NCBI RefSeq assembly: GCF_022810405.1
Contig: NZ_JALGQE010000010.1
Span: 119,495 to 183,494 of the forward strand
Direction of reading: 5' to 3'
DNA length: 64,000 bases
Origin: Rhodococcus sp. ARC_M5
GTDB lineage: Bacteria; Actinomycetota; Actinomycetes; Mycobacteriales; Mycobacteriaceae
This document shows, piece after piece, positions 43,231 through 52,383 of this stretch (its first letter is position 1; the number at the start of each line of letters is the position of its first letter). A program made the translations under genes and the position numbers. Under the pieces are notes generated by a model. The model worked only from the letters and a program-made list of their open reading frames with translations. It made no database searches and was not told where the DNA came from.

Positions 43231-43893
43231 ATGGAACTCACCGAGGCGATGCGCACCACCGGCACCTGCAGGCGGTACCTCAGCGATCCTGTTCCCGACG
43301 AGGTGTTCAAGGCCGCGTTCGACGTCGCCCGCTTCGGCCCGCAGGGCGGCAACCGTCAGCCCGTGCGATGGATCGTCGTGCGCGACGCTGCCCGCAAGCA
43401 GGCCCTCGCTGACCTCTACCTCCCGATGTGGGACGCCTACTTCGCCGGCATCACCGGCGGAACCGTAGCCGTCGGCGCATTGCCCAAGACCGTGCAGGAC
43501 GCCGACTACTTCGCCCGCCACCTGGCCGAGGTGCCCGCCATCGTGGTGGTCTGCGCCGCGCTGGACGGACTGCATCCCACCGACCACGAACTCGGCCGAC
43601 TCTCCGTCGTCGGCGGCGCGTCCATCTACCCGACGGTTCAGAACCTGTGCCTGAGCCTGCGCGATCAGGGCGTCGCGACCGCGGTGACGACGTTGCTGTG
43701 CCACGAGGAGCCCGCCATTCGCGAGCTACTCGGCATCCCGGACGACTACATCACCGCCGCACACATCGCCGTCGGCTATCCCGAAAAGTCGTTCCCGCGC
43801 AAACTCACTCGCGATCCCGTCGAGCAGATCGTTGCGGCAGAGACTTTCTCGCAGCCGATGTTCGACTCCGCTGCCCTCTCCCCTGCCCTCTGA
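43231..43893 (+). CDS. Nitroreductase-family FMN oxidoreductase
   Basis: This 220-residue protein has the nitroreductase pattern: MRTTGTCRRYLSDPVPDEVFKAAFDVARFGPQGGNRQPVRW with the FMN-binding arginines, and a C-terminal AHIAVGYPEKSFP segment. Many members reduce flavins, enones or nitro groups, and some are uncharacterised catabolic enzymes. ATG 43231 has a GAAGGGAA site. It is the first gene of a rightward operon with an acyl-CoA ligase, TetR and a serine hydrolase. It might supply reduced flavin or act on the substrate itself. Confidence 0.87.
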   Translation: MELTEAMRTTGTCRRYLSDPVPDEVFKAAFDVARFGPQGGNRQPVRWIVVRDAARKQALADLYLPMWDAYFAGITGGTVAVGALPKTVQDADYFARHLAEVPAIVVVCAALDGLHPTDHELGRLSVVGGASIYPTVQNLCLSLRDQGVATAVTTLLCHEEPAIRELLGIPDDYITAAHIAVGYPEKSFPRKLTRDPVEQIVAAETFSQPMFDSAALSPAL

Positions 43894-43922
43894 ATTACGC
43901 TTCGAACCTTCAGGAGATCGCC

Positions 43923-45485
43923 GTGCCCGGTACTGCCATCCACCACCGCTCCCCCATCGGCCGCGCCACCATCGGCGATCAGCTGCGTCGCCATGCGCGG
44001 ACGCAGCCGAACAAGGTGGCGTTCATCAGCTACGCGGCGGACGGCACCCGCGAGGTCACCACCTACGGCGAACTCGATTCTCGCGCAAACCAGTTCGCCA
44101 ACCTGCTGGTCGATCTCGGGGTGACAGCAGGTGACCGCGTCGCATCGATGGCTCGTAACAGCGTCGACGTGGTGGTGGCGTACTACGGAACCCTCAAAGC
44201 GGGTGCGGCCTTCACCGGCATCAACGTGATGTACCGCGCGGCCGAGGTGAAGCACCAACTCGCACACGCGGAACCGACTGTGGTGGTGGCCGACCCGGCC
44301 TACGCCGAGATCATCTCCTCGGTGAAGCCGGACACCACCACCCTGGTGACGTTCGGTACCGAGTACGCCGCGCTGACGGCGAACACCCCGTCCACCGAGC
44401 CCGGCGTCGACATGGACGAGAACGACGTCGCGATGGTCATCTACACCTCGGGAACCGAAGCGGCTCCCAAGGGCGTGATGATCCCGCACCGCAACTTCCT
44501 CATCTCCACCGCGCCCGCGTGGAGCTGGGGCCTGCGCACCGGACCGGAGGACACCTGGCTGTTCGTCATGCCCTTCCACACCATCGCCGGACTCGGCTCG
44601 ATGACCACCCTGACGCTGATGGGTGCCACTCTGGTGCTGCCCGCAACGGTCGATCCGGCTCAATCGCTGCGCATCATCGCCGCCGAGAAGATCTCCGTCA
44701 TCGCGCAGACGCCGACGTTCTATCTGGCCTTGGCCCGTGATGAGCAGTTCGGGCCCGAGTCCGTGAGCCAGGTCAGGCGCTGCCTCACCTACGGTGGCCA
44801 GGTGTCACCGCACACGATCAGCGCCTGGGCCGCCGCAGCACCCGAGGCCATCTGGGGCACCTACTGGGGACAGTCGGAACTCTCGCAGCTGGGCTCGGTC
44901 GGCTGGTTCTCGACCCTCGACGACATTCCCGACGGCGACGCGTCGTGGATCGGGAAGCCCGTCACCCACCTCGAGATCAAGGTCGTCGACCCCGCGGGCA
45001 ACGAAAGTGAGATCGGTGAATTGCTCTGCCGCACTCCATCGGTGATGCTCGGCTACTTCAAGGACCCCGAGCGCACGGCCGAGGTATTCAGGGACGGCTG
45101 GGTACACACCGGCGACATGGTGCGCATCGACGCCGACGGCAACCTGTTCTTCTACGATCGGATGAAGGACATGATCAAGTCGGGAGGGATGAACGTGTCG
45201 TCGCAGGAAGTGGAACGCACCATCCACACGCACCCGGACGTGCTGCGCGCCGCCGTCGTCGGAGTTCCCGACCCGTACTGGTCCGAGGCCGTGACCGCCT
45301 TCGTCATCGCCCGCGACGGGGTGACCGCCGACCCGGCCGCGATCATCGAGTTCTGCCGCACCGAGTTGGCGTCGTACAAGGCTCCGAAGTCGGTACACAT
45401 CGTGGCCGAACTACCCGTCGACCCGCAGGGCAAGATCCTCAAGCGTGAACTGCGACTGCTGGCGGCGGTCGAGGAGACCGTATGA
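43923..45485 (+). CDS. Acyl-CoA synthetase (AMP-forming)
   Basis: This 520-residue ANL-superfamily enzyme carries the P-loop-like IYTSGTEAAPKGVMIPH, the YWGQSE core motif, and GWVHTGDMVRIDADGNLFFYDRMKDMIKSGGMNVSSQEVE. The C-terminal PQGKILKREL lysine is also present. It activates a carboxylic acid to its CoA ester. The GTG start has an AGGAGA site 5 bases away. It overlaps the TetR gene by 4 bases. In this cluster it could activate the acid released from an ester by the hydrolase. Confidence 0.92.
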   Translation: MPGTAIHHRSPIGRATIGDQLRRHARTQPNKVAFISYAADGTREVTTYGELDSRANQFANLLVDLGVTAGDRVASMARNSVDVVVAYYGTLKAGAAFTGINVMYRAAEVKHQLAHAEPTVVVADPAYAEIISSVKPDTTTLVTFGTEYAALTANTPSTEPGVDMDENDVAMVIYTSGTEAAPKGVMIPHRNFLISTAPAWSWGLRTGPEDTWLFVMPFHTIAGLGSMTTLTLMGATLVLPATVDPAQSLRIIAAEKISVIAQTPTFYLALARDEQFGPESVSQVRRCLTYGGQVSPHTISAWAAAAPEAIWGTYWGQSELSQLGSVGWFSTLDDIPDGDASWIGKPVTHLEIKVVDPAGNESEIGELLCRTPSVMLGYFKDPERTAEVFRDGWVHTGDMVRIDADGNLFFYDRMKDMIKSGGMNVSSQEVERTIHTHPDVLRAAVVGVPDPYWSEAVTAFVIARDGVTADPAAIIEFCRTELASYKAPKSVHIVAELPVDPQGKILKRELRLLAAVEETV

Positions 45486-46108
45486 CGCAGCCGGCTGATG
45501 TGAGTCCACTGCCTCGCCAGATCCGCACGCGCCAGCGGCGAGACGACATCGTGGCCAACGCCGCCAATATCTTTGCGCGTGAGGGCTACTCGAACGTGGG
45601 GATGCGCGATATCGCCGACGCCGTCGGTATCAAGGGTGCCAGCCTCTACCACCACTTCCCGTCCAAGGAAGACATCCTCTTCGCGATCTGCCTGACGGTC
45701 ACCCAGGAACCGGCCGAGGAGAACCTGCCGCTGCTCGACGCGGCCGGAACGCCTACCGAACGCCTGTCGTCTCTGGTGCGCGCGCACCTGGTGCATCTGA
45801 ATCGGCGACGGGTGGAATACATCGTCGGCCTGCACGAGTTGGCCTCACTCACACCCGAGCACCGCACTGTTATCGAGGATTATCGCCGTCAGTACCAACG
45901 ACGCGTCCGCGATGTCATCACCGCCGGAATGCGCAGTGGTGAATTCACCGTCCCGGATGCGCGTCTGGCGTCGTTCGCCCTGACCGACATGCTCAACGGC
46001 ATCAGCAACTGGTTCCACGACGGCGGCGAACTCAGCATCGAGGACGTCGCCGACAACTACGTCGAACTAGCCGTTCACCGCGTTCTGGGGGCATCACATG
46101 GCAATTGA
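45482..46108 (+). CDS. TetR-family transcriptional regulator
   Basis: This 208-residue protein has an N-terminal TetR helix-turn-helix (RQRRDDIVANAANIFAREGYSNVGMRDIADAVGIKGASLYHHFPSKEDILF, about 17-65) and a helical ligand domain that ends SNWFHDGGELSIEDVADNYVELAVHRVLG, similar to KstR2-like regulators. It lies inside the catabolic operon, overlapping the ligase gene by 4 bases and the hydrolase gene by 11, so it is autoregulated. Its ligand is probably a CoA thioester or substrate of the cluster; this is inference. Confidence 0.9.
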   Translation: MTQPADVSPLPRQIRTRQRRDDIVANAANIFAREGYSNVGMRDIADAVGIKGASLYHHFPSKEDILFAICLTVTQEPAEENLPLLDAAGTPTERLSSLVRAHLVHLNRRRVEYIVGLHELASLTPEHRTVIEDYRRQYQRRVRDVITAGMRSGEFTVPDARLASFALTDMLNGISNWFHDGGELSIEDVADNYVELAVHRVLGASHGN

Positions 46109-47231
46109 CGGTCACTGCGAGCCCGAATTCGCGGCGGTGCGTGACGCGCTTGCCGCCAACGTCGAGAGCGGAGCGGAACTCGGCGCGTCTGTGGTGGTCG
46201 ACATCGACGGCCACACTGCCGTCGACCTATGGGGCGGGTATCGCGACACCGAGCGCAGCCTGCCCTGGGAGTCGGACACGATCACCAACGTGTGGTCGAC
46301 GACCAAGATGGTGACGTGCCTGGCGGCGTTGATGCTGATCGACCGTGGAGTGCTGGATCCCGACGCGCCGGTCGCGACGTACTGGCCCGAGTTCGCAGCC
46401 GCAGGCAAGGAGAACATCGCGGTTCGGAACCTGTTGTCGCACACCTCCGGAGTATCGGGATGGGACCGGCCGTTCAGCGAAGAGGACCTCTACGACTGGG
46501 AACTCTCGACCTCGCGCTTGGCCGCGCAGGCTCCGTGGTGGGATTCGCGCACCACATCGGGGTATCACGCAGCCAGTCAGGGTCATCTGATCGGCGAAGT
46601 CGTCCGCCGCGTCACCGGAAAGTCGTTGCGGCAGTTCGTCGCCGACGAGATTGCGGGTCCTCTCGGTGCCGACTTCCAGATCGGTGCCGCCGAGGCCGAC
46701 TGGAATCGAATCGCCGATGTGGTTCCGCCGCCCCCGCCGACCGGCGATGCCGTGCCCGATCCGACGATGGTGCGTCGCAGGACGTTTCTCGGACCGTTGG
46801 TGCAGGCCTCGTCCGCGAACACCCCGGCGTGGCGTGCCGCGGACATGGGTGCGCTGAACGGGCATGGCAACGCACGCTCGGTTGCACGAATCCTATCGGT
46901 CGTCTCCCGCGGCGGAACCGTCGACGGCGTAAGGCTGCTCAGCCCCGGCACGATCGACTCGATCCTCGAGGAGCAGTCCAACGGAGTCGATCTGGCGCTG
47001 GGCATTCCGTTGCGCTTCGGCCTGGGTTTTGCTCTGCCGCAACAGGAATCGATGCCCTACATCCCCGACGGCAAAATCTGCTTCTGGGGTGGCTGGGGCG
47101 GATCGCTGACCGTTCTGCACCCGGAGTCGAAGCTGACCATCTCGTACGTGATGAACCGAATGGGTCCCGGCATCATCGGTTCGGAGCGAGCGGAGCAGTA
47201 CGTGCGCGCGGTGTACGACGGCCTCGCCTGA
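46098..47231 (+). CDS. Serine hydrolase/esterase of the class C beta-lactamase fold
   Basis: This 377-residue protein carries the SxxK motif STTK (67-70) with nucleophile Ser67. The tyrosine motif is YHAAS (Y156 in place of the beta-lactamase Y-x-N). A WGGWGG stretch sits in the position of the KTG motif (about 329-334). This is the pattern of family VIII carboxylesterases (EstB type), which hydrolyse esters more readily than beta-lactams. There is no signal peptide, so it acts in the cytoplasm. It could hydrolyse the ester or lactone made by the Baeyer-Villiger enzyme. Confidence 0.88.
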   Translation: MAIDGHCEPEFAAVRDALAANVESGAELGASVVVDIDGHTAVDLWGGYRDTERSLPWESDTITNVWSTTKMVTCLAALMLIDRGVLDPDAPVATYWPEFAAAGKENIAVRNLLSHTSGVSGWDRPFSEEDLYDWELSTSRLAAQAPWWDSRTTSGYHAASQGHLIGEVVRRVTGKSLRQFVADEIAGPLGADFQIGAAEADWNRIADVVPPPPPTGDAVPDPTMVRRRTFLGPLVQASSANTPAWRAADMGALNGHGNARSVARILSVVSRGGTVDGVRLLSPGTIDSILEEQSNGVDLALGIPLRFGLGFALPQQESMPYIPDGKICFWGGWGGSLTVLHPESKLTISYVMNRMGPGIIGSERAEQYVRAVYDGLA

Positions 47232-47298
47232 CTGCACTCAACGGGTCTAGGGCGTGTCTGCTGAAGGTGAGACGGCATCGCGTCCACCACTGCTCTCC

Positions 47299-48330
47299 TC
47301 AGTCGATGTCGAGGATGATTTTCCCGTAGGCGGTGCGCGCAGCCAACTCCTCGTGCGCTTCCCCGGCGCGATCCAAGGCATAACGCGAGTTGATACGCGG
47401 GCGCAGCACCCCCTTGCCGACGAGATCGAGCACAGTACGCATCTCGTCGCGCGTCTGGGTATGCGAAGAGATGTAGGAGATCTGGCGGCGGAAGAACTCG
47501 ATGATGTCGAACTCGACGACCTCACCCGCGTGCGCACCGATCGACACCAGACGGCCGTACGGGCGCAGCATGAACATCGACTCGGTGAAGGCTGTCCCTC
47601 CTACGCCGTCGAAGACCAGCTCGACCCCGCGTCCACCGGTGATCTCGTCGACGGCGGTGCGCACATTGGTTGTCGTGTAATTGATGACGTGATCGGCACC
47701 GTCAGCGGTCGCCTGAGCCAACTTGTCGTCTCGGCTGGCCGTACCGATCACGGTCGCGCCGGCTGCCTTGCAGACCTGAAGTGCAGCCGATGCAACGCCA
47801 CCCCCGATCGAATGGATCAGCACGGTCTCTCCCAGCTTCAGCTCGGCGCGGATCATGAGCGCGTGCCAGGCGGTGCCGAATGCACTGAGTGCGGCTGCCG
47901 CCTCACCGAAGTCGACGTTGTCGGGAAGCGTCAGGCAATGGTCGGCCGGTGTCAGGATCTTCTGCGCGTACGTGCCCGGTATGTGCTCTCCGAGCAATTT
48001 GCGGTTGACGCAGATGTTCTCCATGCCCCGTTGACACCACTCGCAGTGGCCGCAGGTGCGAATGTAGGAGACGGCTACGCGCTCACCGATCCGAGCAGGG
48101 TCCACGCCGTCGCCGACCAGGGAGATAACGCCGGCACCCTCCAGGCCCAAGGTGTGCGGCATCGCGAAGTCGAAACGCGAGACGCCCTCGCGCACATCGA
48201 TGTCGACGTGGTTGAGCGCGGTCACCTTCAGATCGACCACCACTTCACCGAATCCCGGAATCGGATCCGGAAGCTCCTCGATCTTCAGGACTTCGGGGCC
48301 GCCGTACTCGCGGAATACCAGTGCTTTCAT
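47299..48330 (-). CDS. Zinc-binding NAD(P)H:quinone oxidoreductase/alcohol dehydrogenase
   Basis: This 343-residue medium-chain oxidoreductase begins MKALVFREYGGPEVL and has a four-cysteine zinc loop CGHCEWCQRGMENIC (about 94-108). It also has the AFGTAWHALM segment and the cofactor motif LIHSIGGGVASAALQ. The absence of the GHE catalytic-zinc motif (here GLEGAG) puts it nearer to zeta-crystallin-type quinone oxidoreductases with a structural zinc. It is convergent with the esterase operon, 67 bases away, and may act on the alcohol or ketone side of the same pathway. Confidence 0.87.
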   Translation of the reverse strand: MKALVFREYGGPEVLKIEELPDPIPGFGEVVVDLKVTALNHVDIDVREGVSRFDFAMPHTLGLEGAGVISLVGDGVDPARIGERVAVSYIRTCGHCEWCQRGMENICVNRKLLGEHIPGTYAQKILTPADHCLTLPDNVDFGEAAAALSAFGTAWHALMIRAELKLGETVLIHSIGGGVASAALQVCKAAGATVIGTASRDDKLAQATADGADHVINYTTTNVRTAVDEITGGRGVELVFDGVGGTAFTESMFMLRPYGRLVSIGAHAGEVVEFDIIEFFRRQISYISSHTQTRDEMRTVLDLVGKGVLRPRINSRYALDRAGEAHEELAARTAYGKIILDID

Positions 48331-48467
48331 GCCATCTCGTCTCTCCTAGTGCGCATCTTCAGAGTACGGGAGGGCCACCGGCGTAAACGAGGCAGCGGTG
48401 GTGGTCGGTCTCCGAAGTCGCACTGTCGATCCAGCCGGCGATGTCGAACCAGCGATGGCGCGCGAAT

Positions 48468-49571
48468 CTATCTGGCGGGAACCGTGATTCCTCGCGCGTC
48501 GAGGATAGGTCGAACCCCCTCGGCGAAGTGGTACGCCTCCTCGAGATGCGGGTAGCCCGAGAGGATGAACTCGTCGAACCCGGCATCGTGGTACTCCCCG
48601 ATCAGGTTCGCGACCTCCTCGTGCGAACCGACCAAAGCCGTTCCTGCGCCGCCACGAACCAACCCGACACCGGCCCACAGGTTCGGGTATATCTCAAGCG
48701 ACTCCTTGCTACCACCGTGCAACGCGGCCATTCGACGCTGCCCTTCGGACTGCGAGGACGAGTGCAGCGCATGCGTCTGAGACACCTGCTCCTCGGGAAG
48801 CTCGTCGAGGAGCTTCTGCGCGACGGCCCAGGCCTCGTCGGACGTGTCGCGGCTGATGGTGTGCAGGCGAACGCCGTAGGTGAGCTTGCGGCCCTCGGCG
48901 TCCGCGAGCGCCTGCACTTTCTCGATCTTGGCGCGAGCGTCGGCCGGCGGCTCGCCCCACGTCAGGTACGTCTGAACCCGCTTGGCCGCGACGGCCAGAG
49001 CCGGCTCGGAGGAGCCGCCGAACCAGAACTCCGGCAGCGGGTCCGGTGCTTCGGACACCCGCGCATCGGCAACCTTGAAGAACTCACCCTCATGATCGAC
49101 CGAGTTCTCGGTCCAAATACGTTGTACGAGTTCGAGAAACTCGTCGGTGCGAGCGTATCGCCGGTCATGGTCGATCCAGTCCCCGAAACGACGCTGCTCG
49201 ACGTCGTCGCCGCCGGTGACGATGTTGAACAACACTCGACCCTCCGAGAACCGCTGCAACGTCGCCGCCTGCTGCGCCGCCAACGTGGGCGGCGTGAGGC
49301 CGGGACGGAAGGCGACAAGGAACTTCAACCGTCGGGTGCTCTGCAGTAAAGCAGCAGTGGTCAACCACGCGTCCTCGCACCATGTTCCAGTCGGAGTCAG
49401 CACCCCCTCGTAGCCGAGGCGGTCCGCGGCCTGAGCCACCTCGGTGAGGTACCGCAACGACGGGCGACGGAACCCGGCCGGTTCGCGGAGGTTGCCGGAT
49501 GCGTGGGACGCGCCGACGATGGAGCGGCCGTCGCCTGCAGTGGGAAGGAACCAGAAGATGCGTGCGCTCAC
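48468..49571 (-). CDS. ssuD: FMNH2-dependent alkanesulfonate monooxygenase
   Basis: This 367-residue LLM-class monooxygenase is similar throughout to SsuD: RIFWFLPTAGDGR near the start, GYEGVLTPTGTWCEDAW with the conserved cysteine, FNIVTGGDD, FKVADARVSEAPDP and SGYPHLEEAYHFAEGVRP near the end. SsuD releases sulfite from alkanesulfonates using reduced flavin. No flavin reductase (SsuE) gene is adjacent, so one must come from elsewhere. It is the last gene of an ssuC-B-A-D operon. Confidence 0.92.
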   Translation of the reverse strand: MSARIFWFLPTAGDGRSIVGASHASGNLREPAGFRRPSLRYLTEVAQAADRLGYEGVLTPTGTWCEDAWLTTAALLQSTRRLKFLVAFRPGLTPPTLAAQQAATLQRFSEGRVLFNIVTGGDDVEQRRFGDWIDHDRRYARTDEFLELVQRIWTENSVDHEGEFFKVADARVSEAPDPLPEFWFGGSSEPALAVAAKRVQTYLTWGEPPADARAKIEKVQALADAEGRKLTYGVRLHTISRDTSDEAWAVAQKLLDELPEEQVSQTHALHSSSQSEGQRRMAALHGGSKESLEIYPNLWAGVGLVRGGAGTALVGSHEEVANLIGEYHDAGFDEFILSGYPHLEEAYHFAEGVRPILDARGITVPAR

Positions 49572-49600
49572 GAGTGGAACTCCTACGGCGTGGTGGGTGA

Positions 49601-50647
49601 TCAGTTGGTCGAGGCGGTCGCGTCGGCGATAGCGTCGTTGTAGCGCGTGTCGACGAAGTCCGCGAACGTGTTGCCTCCGGGGATACTTCCGCTCTGGACG
49701 AACGCATCGAAGAGCGCCCGCTCGGATTCGATCACAGTGTTGTCCAAAGCAATTGCGGGTCGCTGGCTTCGTCCCTGCGCCAATTCACCCGCAGCCGGGT
49801 CGATGCCGACGGCCGCGGAGTACGCCGCCGCCCACTCGGCCGGATTGGCGTCCGCCCATGCGGACGCCTTGGCGAGACGAACCACGAAGTCCTGCAACGC
49901 CGTGTTCTTCGCGGGATCGTCCAGTGCCTGCTGCGAGGCGATACCGAAGCCGTAACCGTTGGCCACACCCTCGGCGGTAGTCAGCGTCTTCGAGCCGTTC
50001 TGCACCTGCGCAATCGCGGTGAACGGATCCCAGATCGCCCAAGCATCGACCTCGCCCGAGGTGAATGCCGTCAGCGCATCGGCAGGCTGAAGGAAGACCA
50101 ACTGCACGTCGTCTGTGGTCAACCCTGCCTTCTGCAACTGCAGCAGGACATGACCGTGCGCGGAACTTCCCTTGCCCACCGCGATCTTCTTGCCCCGCAG
50201 GTCTGCGAACGACGCAAGAGTCGAATCGGCAGGCACGAGGATCTGATCGCCACTCGCATCGTTGGTGTAGGCGGAGACCACCTTGATCCGTGCGTTGGCT
50301 GCCACACCGAACAGCGGAGGCGTGTTACCCGTGACCGCGAAGTCGATCTGTCCTGCCGTCGCGGCCTCCACCTGAGGCGGGCCGGAAGTGAAGGTGGAGA
50401 ACGCGACATCGTAAGGAGCCGAGTCGAGCTCACCCGATGCCCGAAGCAGGGCTTCGGTGCCACCCTTCTGATCGCCGACGTCGAGGGTGACTGTGGCGAG
50501 CTGGTCGTTGGAGACGAGTTCGGGGGCTGCGGTGGCCGTAGTATCGCTGCCACGGGAGACGCAACCGGTGAGCCCGGCGACCGTCAAGGTCAGGGCAGCG
50601 AGTATCCCGACTGTCCGCAGCGATCGAGAACGAGCGTGTGACGACAT
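49601..50647 (-). CDS. ssuA: Aliphatic sulfonate ABC transporter binding lipoprotein
   Basis: ATG 50647 gives 348 residues with a lipobox (LTGC, cysteine about 28). A bilobal SsuA/TauA-type domain follows: VTLDVGDQKGGTEALLRASGEL, GPPQVEAATAGQIDFAVTGNTPP, FADLRGKKIAVGKGSSAHGHVLLQ and VDAWAIWDPF. It binds organosulfonates outside the membrane. GAAGGA upstream sits at a longish spacing. It lies between the ATPase gene and ssuD on the same strand. Confidence 0.9.
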   Translation of the reverse strand: MSSHARSRSLRTVGILAALTLTVAGLTGCVSRGSDTTATAAPELVSNDQLATVTLDVGDQKGGTEALLRASGELDSAPYDVAFSTFTSGPPQVEAATAGQIDFAVTGNTPPLFGVAANARIKVVSAYTNDASGDQILVPADSTLASFADLRGKKIAVGKGSSAHGHVLLQLQKAGLTTDDVQLVFLQPADALTAFTSGEVDAWAIWDPFTAIAQVQNGSKTLTTAEGVANGYGFGIASQQALDDPAKNTALQDFVVRLAKASAWADANPAEWAAAYSAAVGIDPAAGELAQGRSQRPAIALDNTVIESERALFDAFVQSGSIPGGNTFADFVDTRYNDAIADATASTN

Positions 50648-50684
50648 GCGTGAAAGATCCTTCTTATCAGTGAAATTGATGGCG

Positions 50685-51404
50685 TCAGTGGACGCCGAGG
50701 GCACCGAGCAAGTGAGTGCGAATGCGAGAGAATCCGGCTGTTCCCCGGTCTCGGGGACGAGGCAAGTCGACGGGGACGGTCTCGGCCACGGCACCCCCGT
50801 CGAGCACCACCACTCTGTCCCCCAACGCGATGGCCTCGTCCACGTCATGGGTGACCAGCAAGATGCCGAAGCCGTGCCGTCCCCACAGATCGAGCAGGAG
50901 CGACTGCATGGTCAGTCGAGTGAGTGCGTCGAGCGCGCCGAACGGTTCGTCCAAGAGCAGCAGTTCGGGCTCCCCCACCAACGCCCGCGCCAGCGCAGCG
51001 CGCTGAGCTTGCCCACCGGACAACGTGAGTGGCCAAGCGTCACGCTTGTCGGCAAGTCCCACCTCATCGAGAGTCGCGTCCGCAGCAGTCAACGCGTCGT
51101 TGCCGGTGACTCCCGCTGTGTTCAGACCGTAGGCCACGTTCTGACGAACCGACCGCCACGGGAACAGGCGTGGTTCCTGGAAGGCCACCGCGGGGTGCCC
51201 ATCGACACGCCGCTCCCCTGTGTGATCCGTCGACAGTCCCGCCAGGACACGCAGAACAGTCGACTTGCCGGAGCCGGATCGTCCGACCAGCGAGACGATC
51301 TCACCACGCTCGATGGACAGGTCGACGCCCTTCAACACGTGACTGGATCCGTAGAACTTGTCGATGCCGTGCAGGGTGGCGACGGAGGTCGTCGTCGTAG
51401 TCAT
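50685..51404 (-). CDS. ssuB: Aliphatic sulfonate ABC transporter ATP-binding protein
   Basis: This 239-residue ABC ATPase has Walker A GRSGSGKST, the SsuB/TauB-type Q-loop VAFQEPRLFPWRSV, the signature LSGGQAQRAALARALV, Walker B LLLLDEPFGALD and the switch histidine in LLVTHDVDEA. It is typical in length for nitrate/sulfonate/taurine importers. It starts 3 bases after the permease stop. Confidence 0.92.
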   Translation of the reverse strand: MTTTTTSVATLHGIDKFYGSSHVLKGVDLSIERGEIVSLVGRSGSGKSTVLRVLAGLSTDHTGERRVDGHPAVAFQEPRLFPWRSVRQNVAYGLNTAGVTGNDALTAADATLDEVGLADKRDAWPLTLSGGQAQRAALARALVGEPELLLLDEPFGALDALTRLTMQSLLLDLWGRHGFGILLVTHDVDEAIALGDRVVVLDGGAVAETVPVDLPRPRDRGTAGFSRIRTHLLGALGVH

Positions 51405-51407
51405 GAA

Positions 51408-52268
51408 TCAAGCATCCAATCGGTAACGGAGGGATCGTTTTTCGAGGATTCGCACGATTCCGTCGGTGGCGATTCCCATCAGTGCGTAGACGACGAGTCC
51501 GAAGATGATGGTGTCCACACGCAGGAAGTCCCGCGCATTGTTGATGATGTAGCCCAACCCGGATTCGGCGTTGATCTGCTCGGCCACGATCAACGACAAC
51601 CAGGCGATGGCCAACGATTGCCTCAATCCCACCAACAACTGTGGGGCGATGCTGGGCAGGATGATCGTGGTGAACCGCTGACGCCACGAGAAACCGAGTA
51701 CGACGGCCGTGTCCAGGAAGTCACGATCGATCTGACGGATGGCCGAGAACGTGTTGAGGTACAGCGGAAATGCGACTCCCAGAGCGACGAGGAGGATCTT
51801 GGGAGTCTCGCCGATCCCGAACCACAGAATGAACAGCGGGATGAGGCCGAGGTGCGGTAACGCGCGAAGCATCTGCAACGGCGGGTCGACCGTTGCCTCG
51901 GCGAGCTTGGACAGTCCGACGAGCGCTCCGAGCGCCACCCCGATCAGCCCGCCGATCAGGAGTCCCTGAACAACACGCGTTCCGGAAATAGCCAGAGCGT
52001 CGGCCAATTCACCGTTACGCAGCAATTCCAGACCCGCATCGAAGATCAGTGACGGTGCGGGCAGCACTCGTTCGGAGAGGACTCCGGCAGCACTGGCGAT
52101 CTGCCACAGGACGAGGAGGACGACGGGCGACAGGGCGCGCAGGACGGTCCATCGGTACCGCTGCCACGCAGAGTCTTTCGGCGAGACGGGTGCGGAGCCG
52201 ACGTCGGAGGCGTCGCCGTCGCGCGTGTCCACGGGTCCCGCGGGAGCGGCGTACGACGTCATGACCAT
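51408..52268 (-). CDS. ssuC: Aliphatic sulfonate ABC transporter permease
   Basis: From ATG 52268 (GGAAGG upstream) the protein has 286 residues. An N-terminal cytoplasmic tail of about 45 residues is followed by about six membrane spans. The SsuC-type region LPHLGLIPLFILWFGIGETPKILLVALGVAFPLYLNTFSAI and the EAA-loop-like segment LDTAVVLGFSWRQRFTTIILPSIAPQLLVGLRQSLAIAW are present. It is the first gene of the sulfonate operon, preceded by an imperfect 10-bp inverted repeat. Confidence 0.9.
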   Translation of the reverse strand: MVMTSYAAPAGPVDTRDGDASDVGSAPVSPKDSAWQRYRWTVLRALSPVVLLVLWQIASAAGVLSERVLPAPSLIFDAGLELLRNGELADALAISGTRVVQGLLIGGLIGVALGALVGLSKLAEATVDPPLQMLRALPHLGLIPLFILWFGIGETPKILLVALGVAFPLYLNTFSAIRQIDRDFLDTAVVLGFSWRQRFTTIILPSIAPQLLVGLRQSLAIAWLSLIVAEQINAESGLGYIINNARDFLRVDTIIFGLVVYALMGIATDGIVRILEKRSLRYRLDA

Positions 52269-52287
52269 GGGTACAGGCCTTCCGGTT

Positions 52288-52317
52288 GAGTGCGAGTGGT
52301 GTCGAGTACTCACACTC
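52288..52317. repeat. Inverted repeat upstream of ssuC
   Basis: GAGTGCGAGT (52288-52297) and ACTCACACTC (52308-52317) are complementary except for one mismatch and are separated by 10 bases. The element lies 20-49 bases upstream of ssuC and before the divergent acetyltransferase gene. It may be an operator for sulfur regulation or a leader hairpin. It is too isolated to decide. Confidence 0.4.
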
Positions 52318-52383
52318 GGTCACGCCGGGCTCTACGACCAGGGTTCGAATCAGCGTGAATGCAAGTCGGGCAGACTTGCTCTC

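Noticed and set aside
52288..52317. Riboswitch upstream of ssuC
   Set aside because: A single imperfect hairpin is present, without conserved riboswitch core sequence; it was listed only as an inverted repeat.
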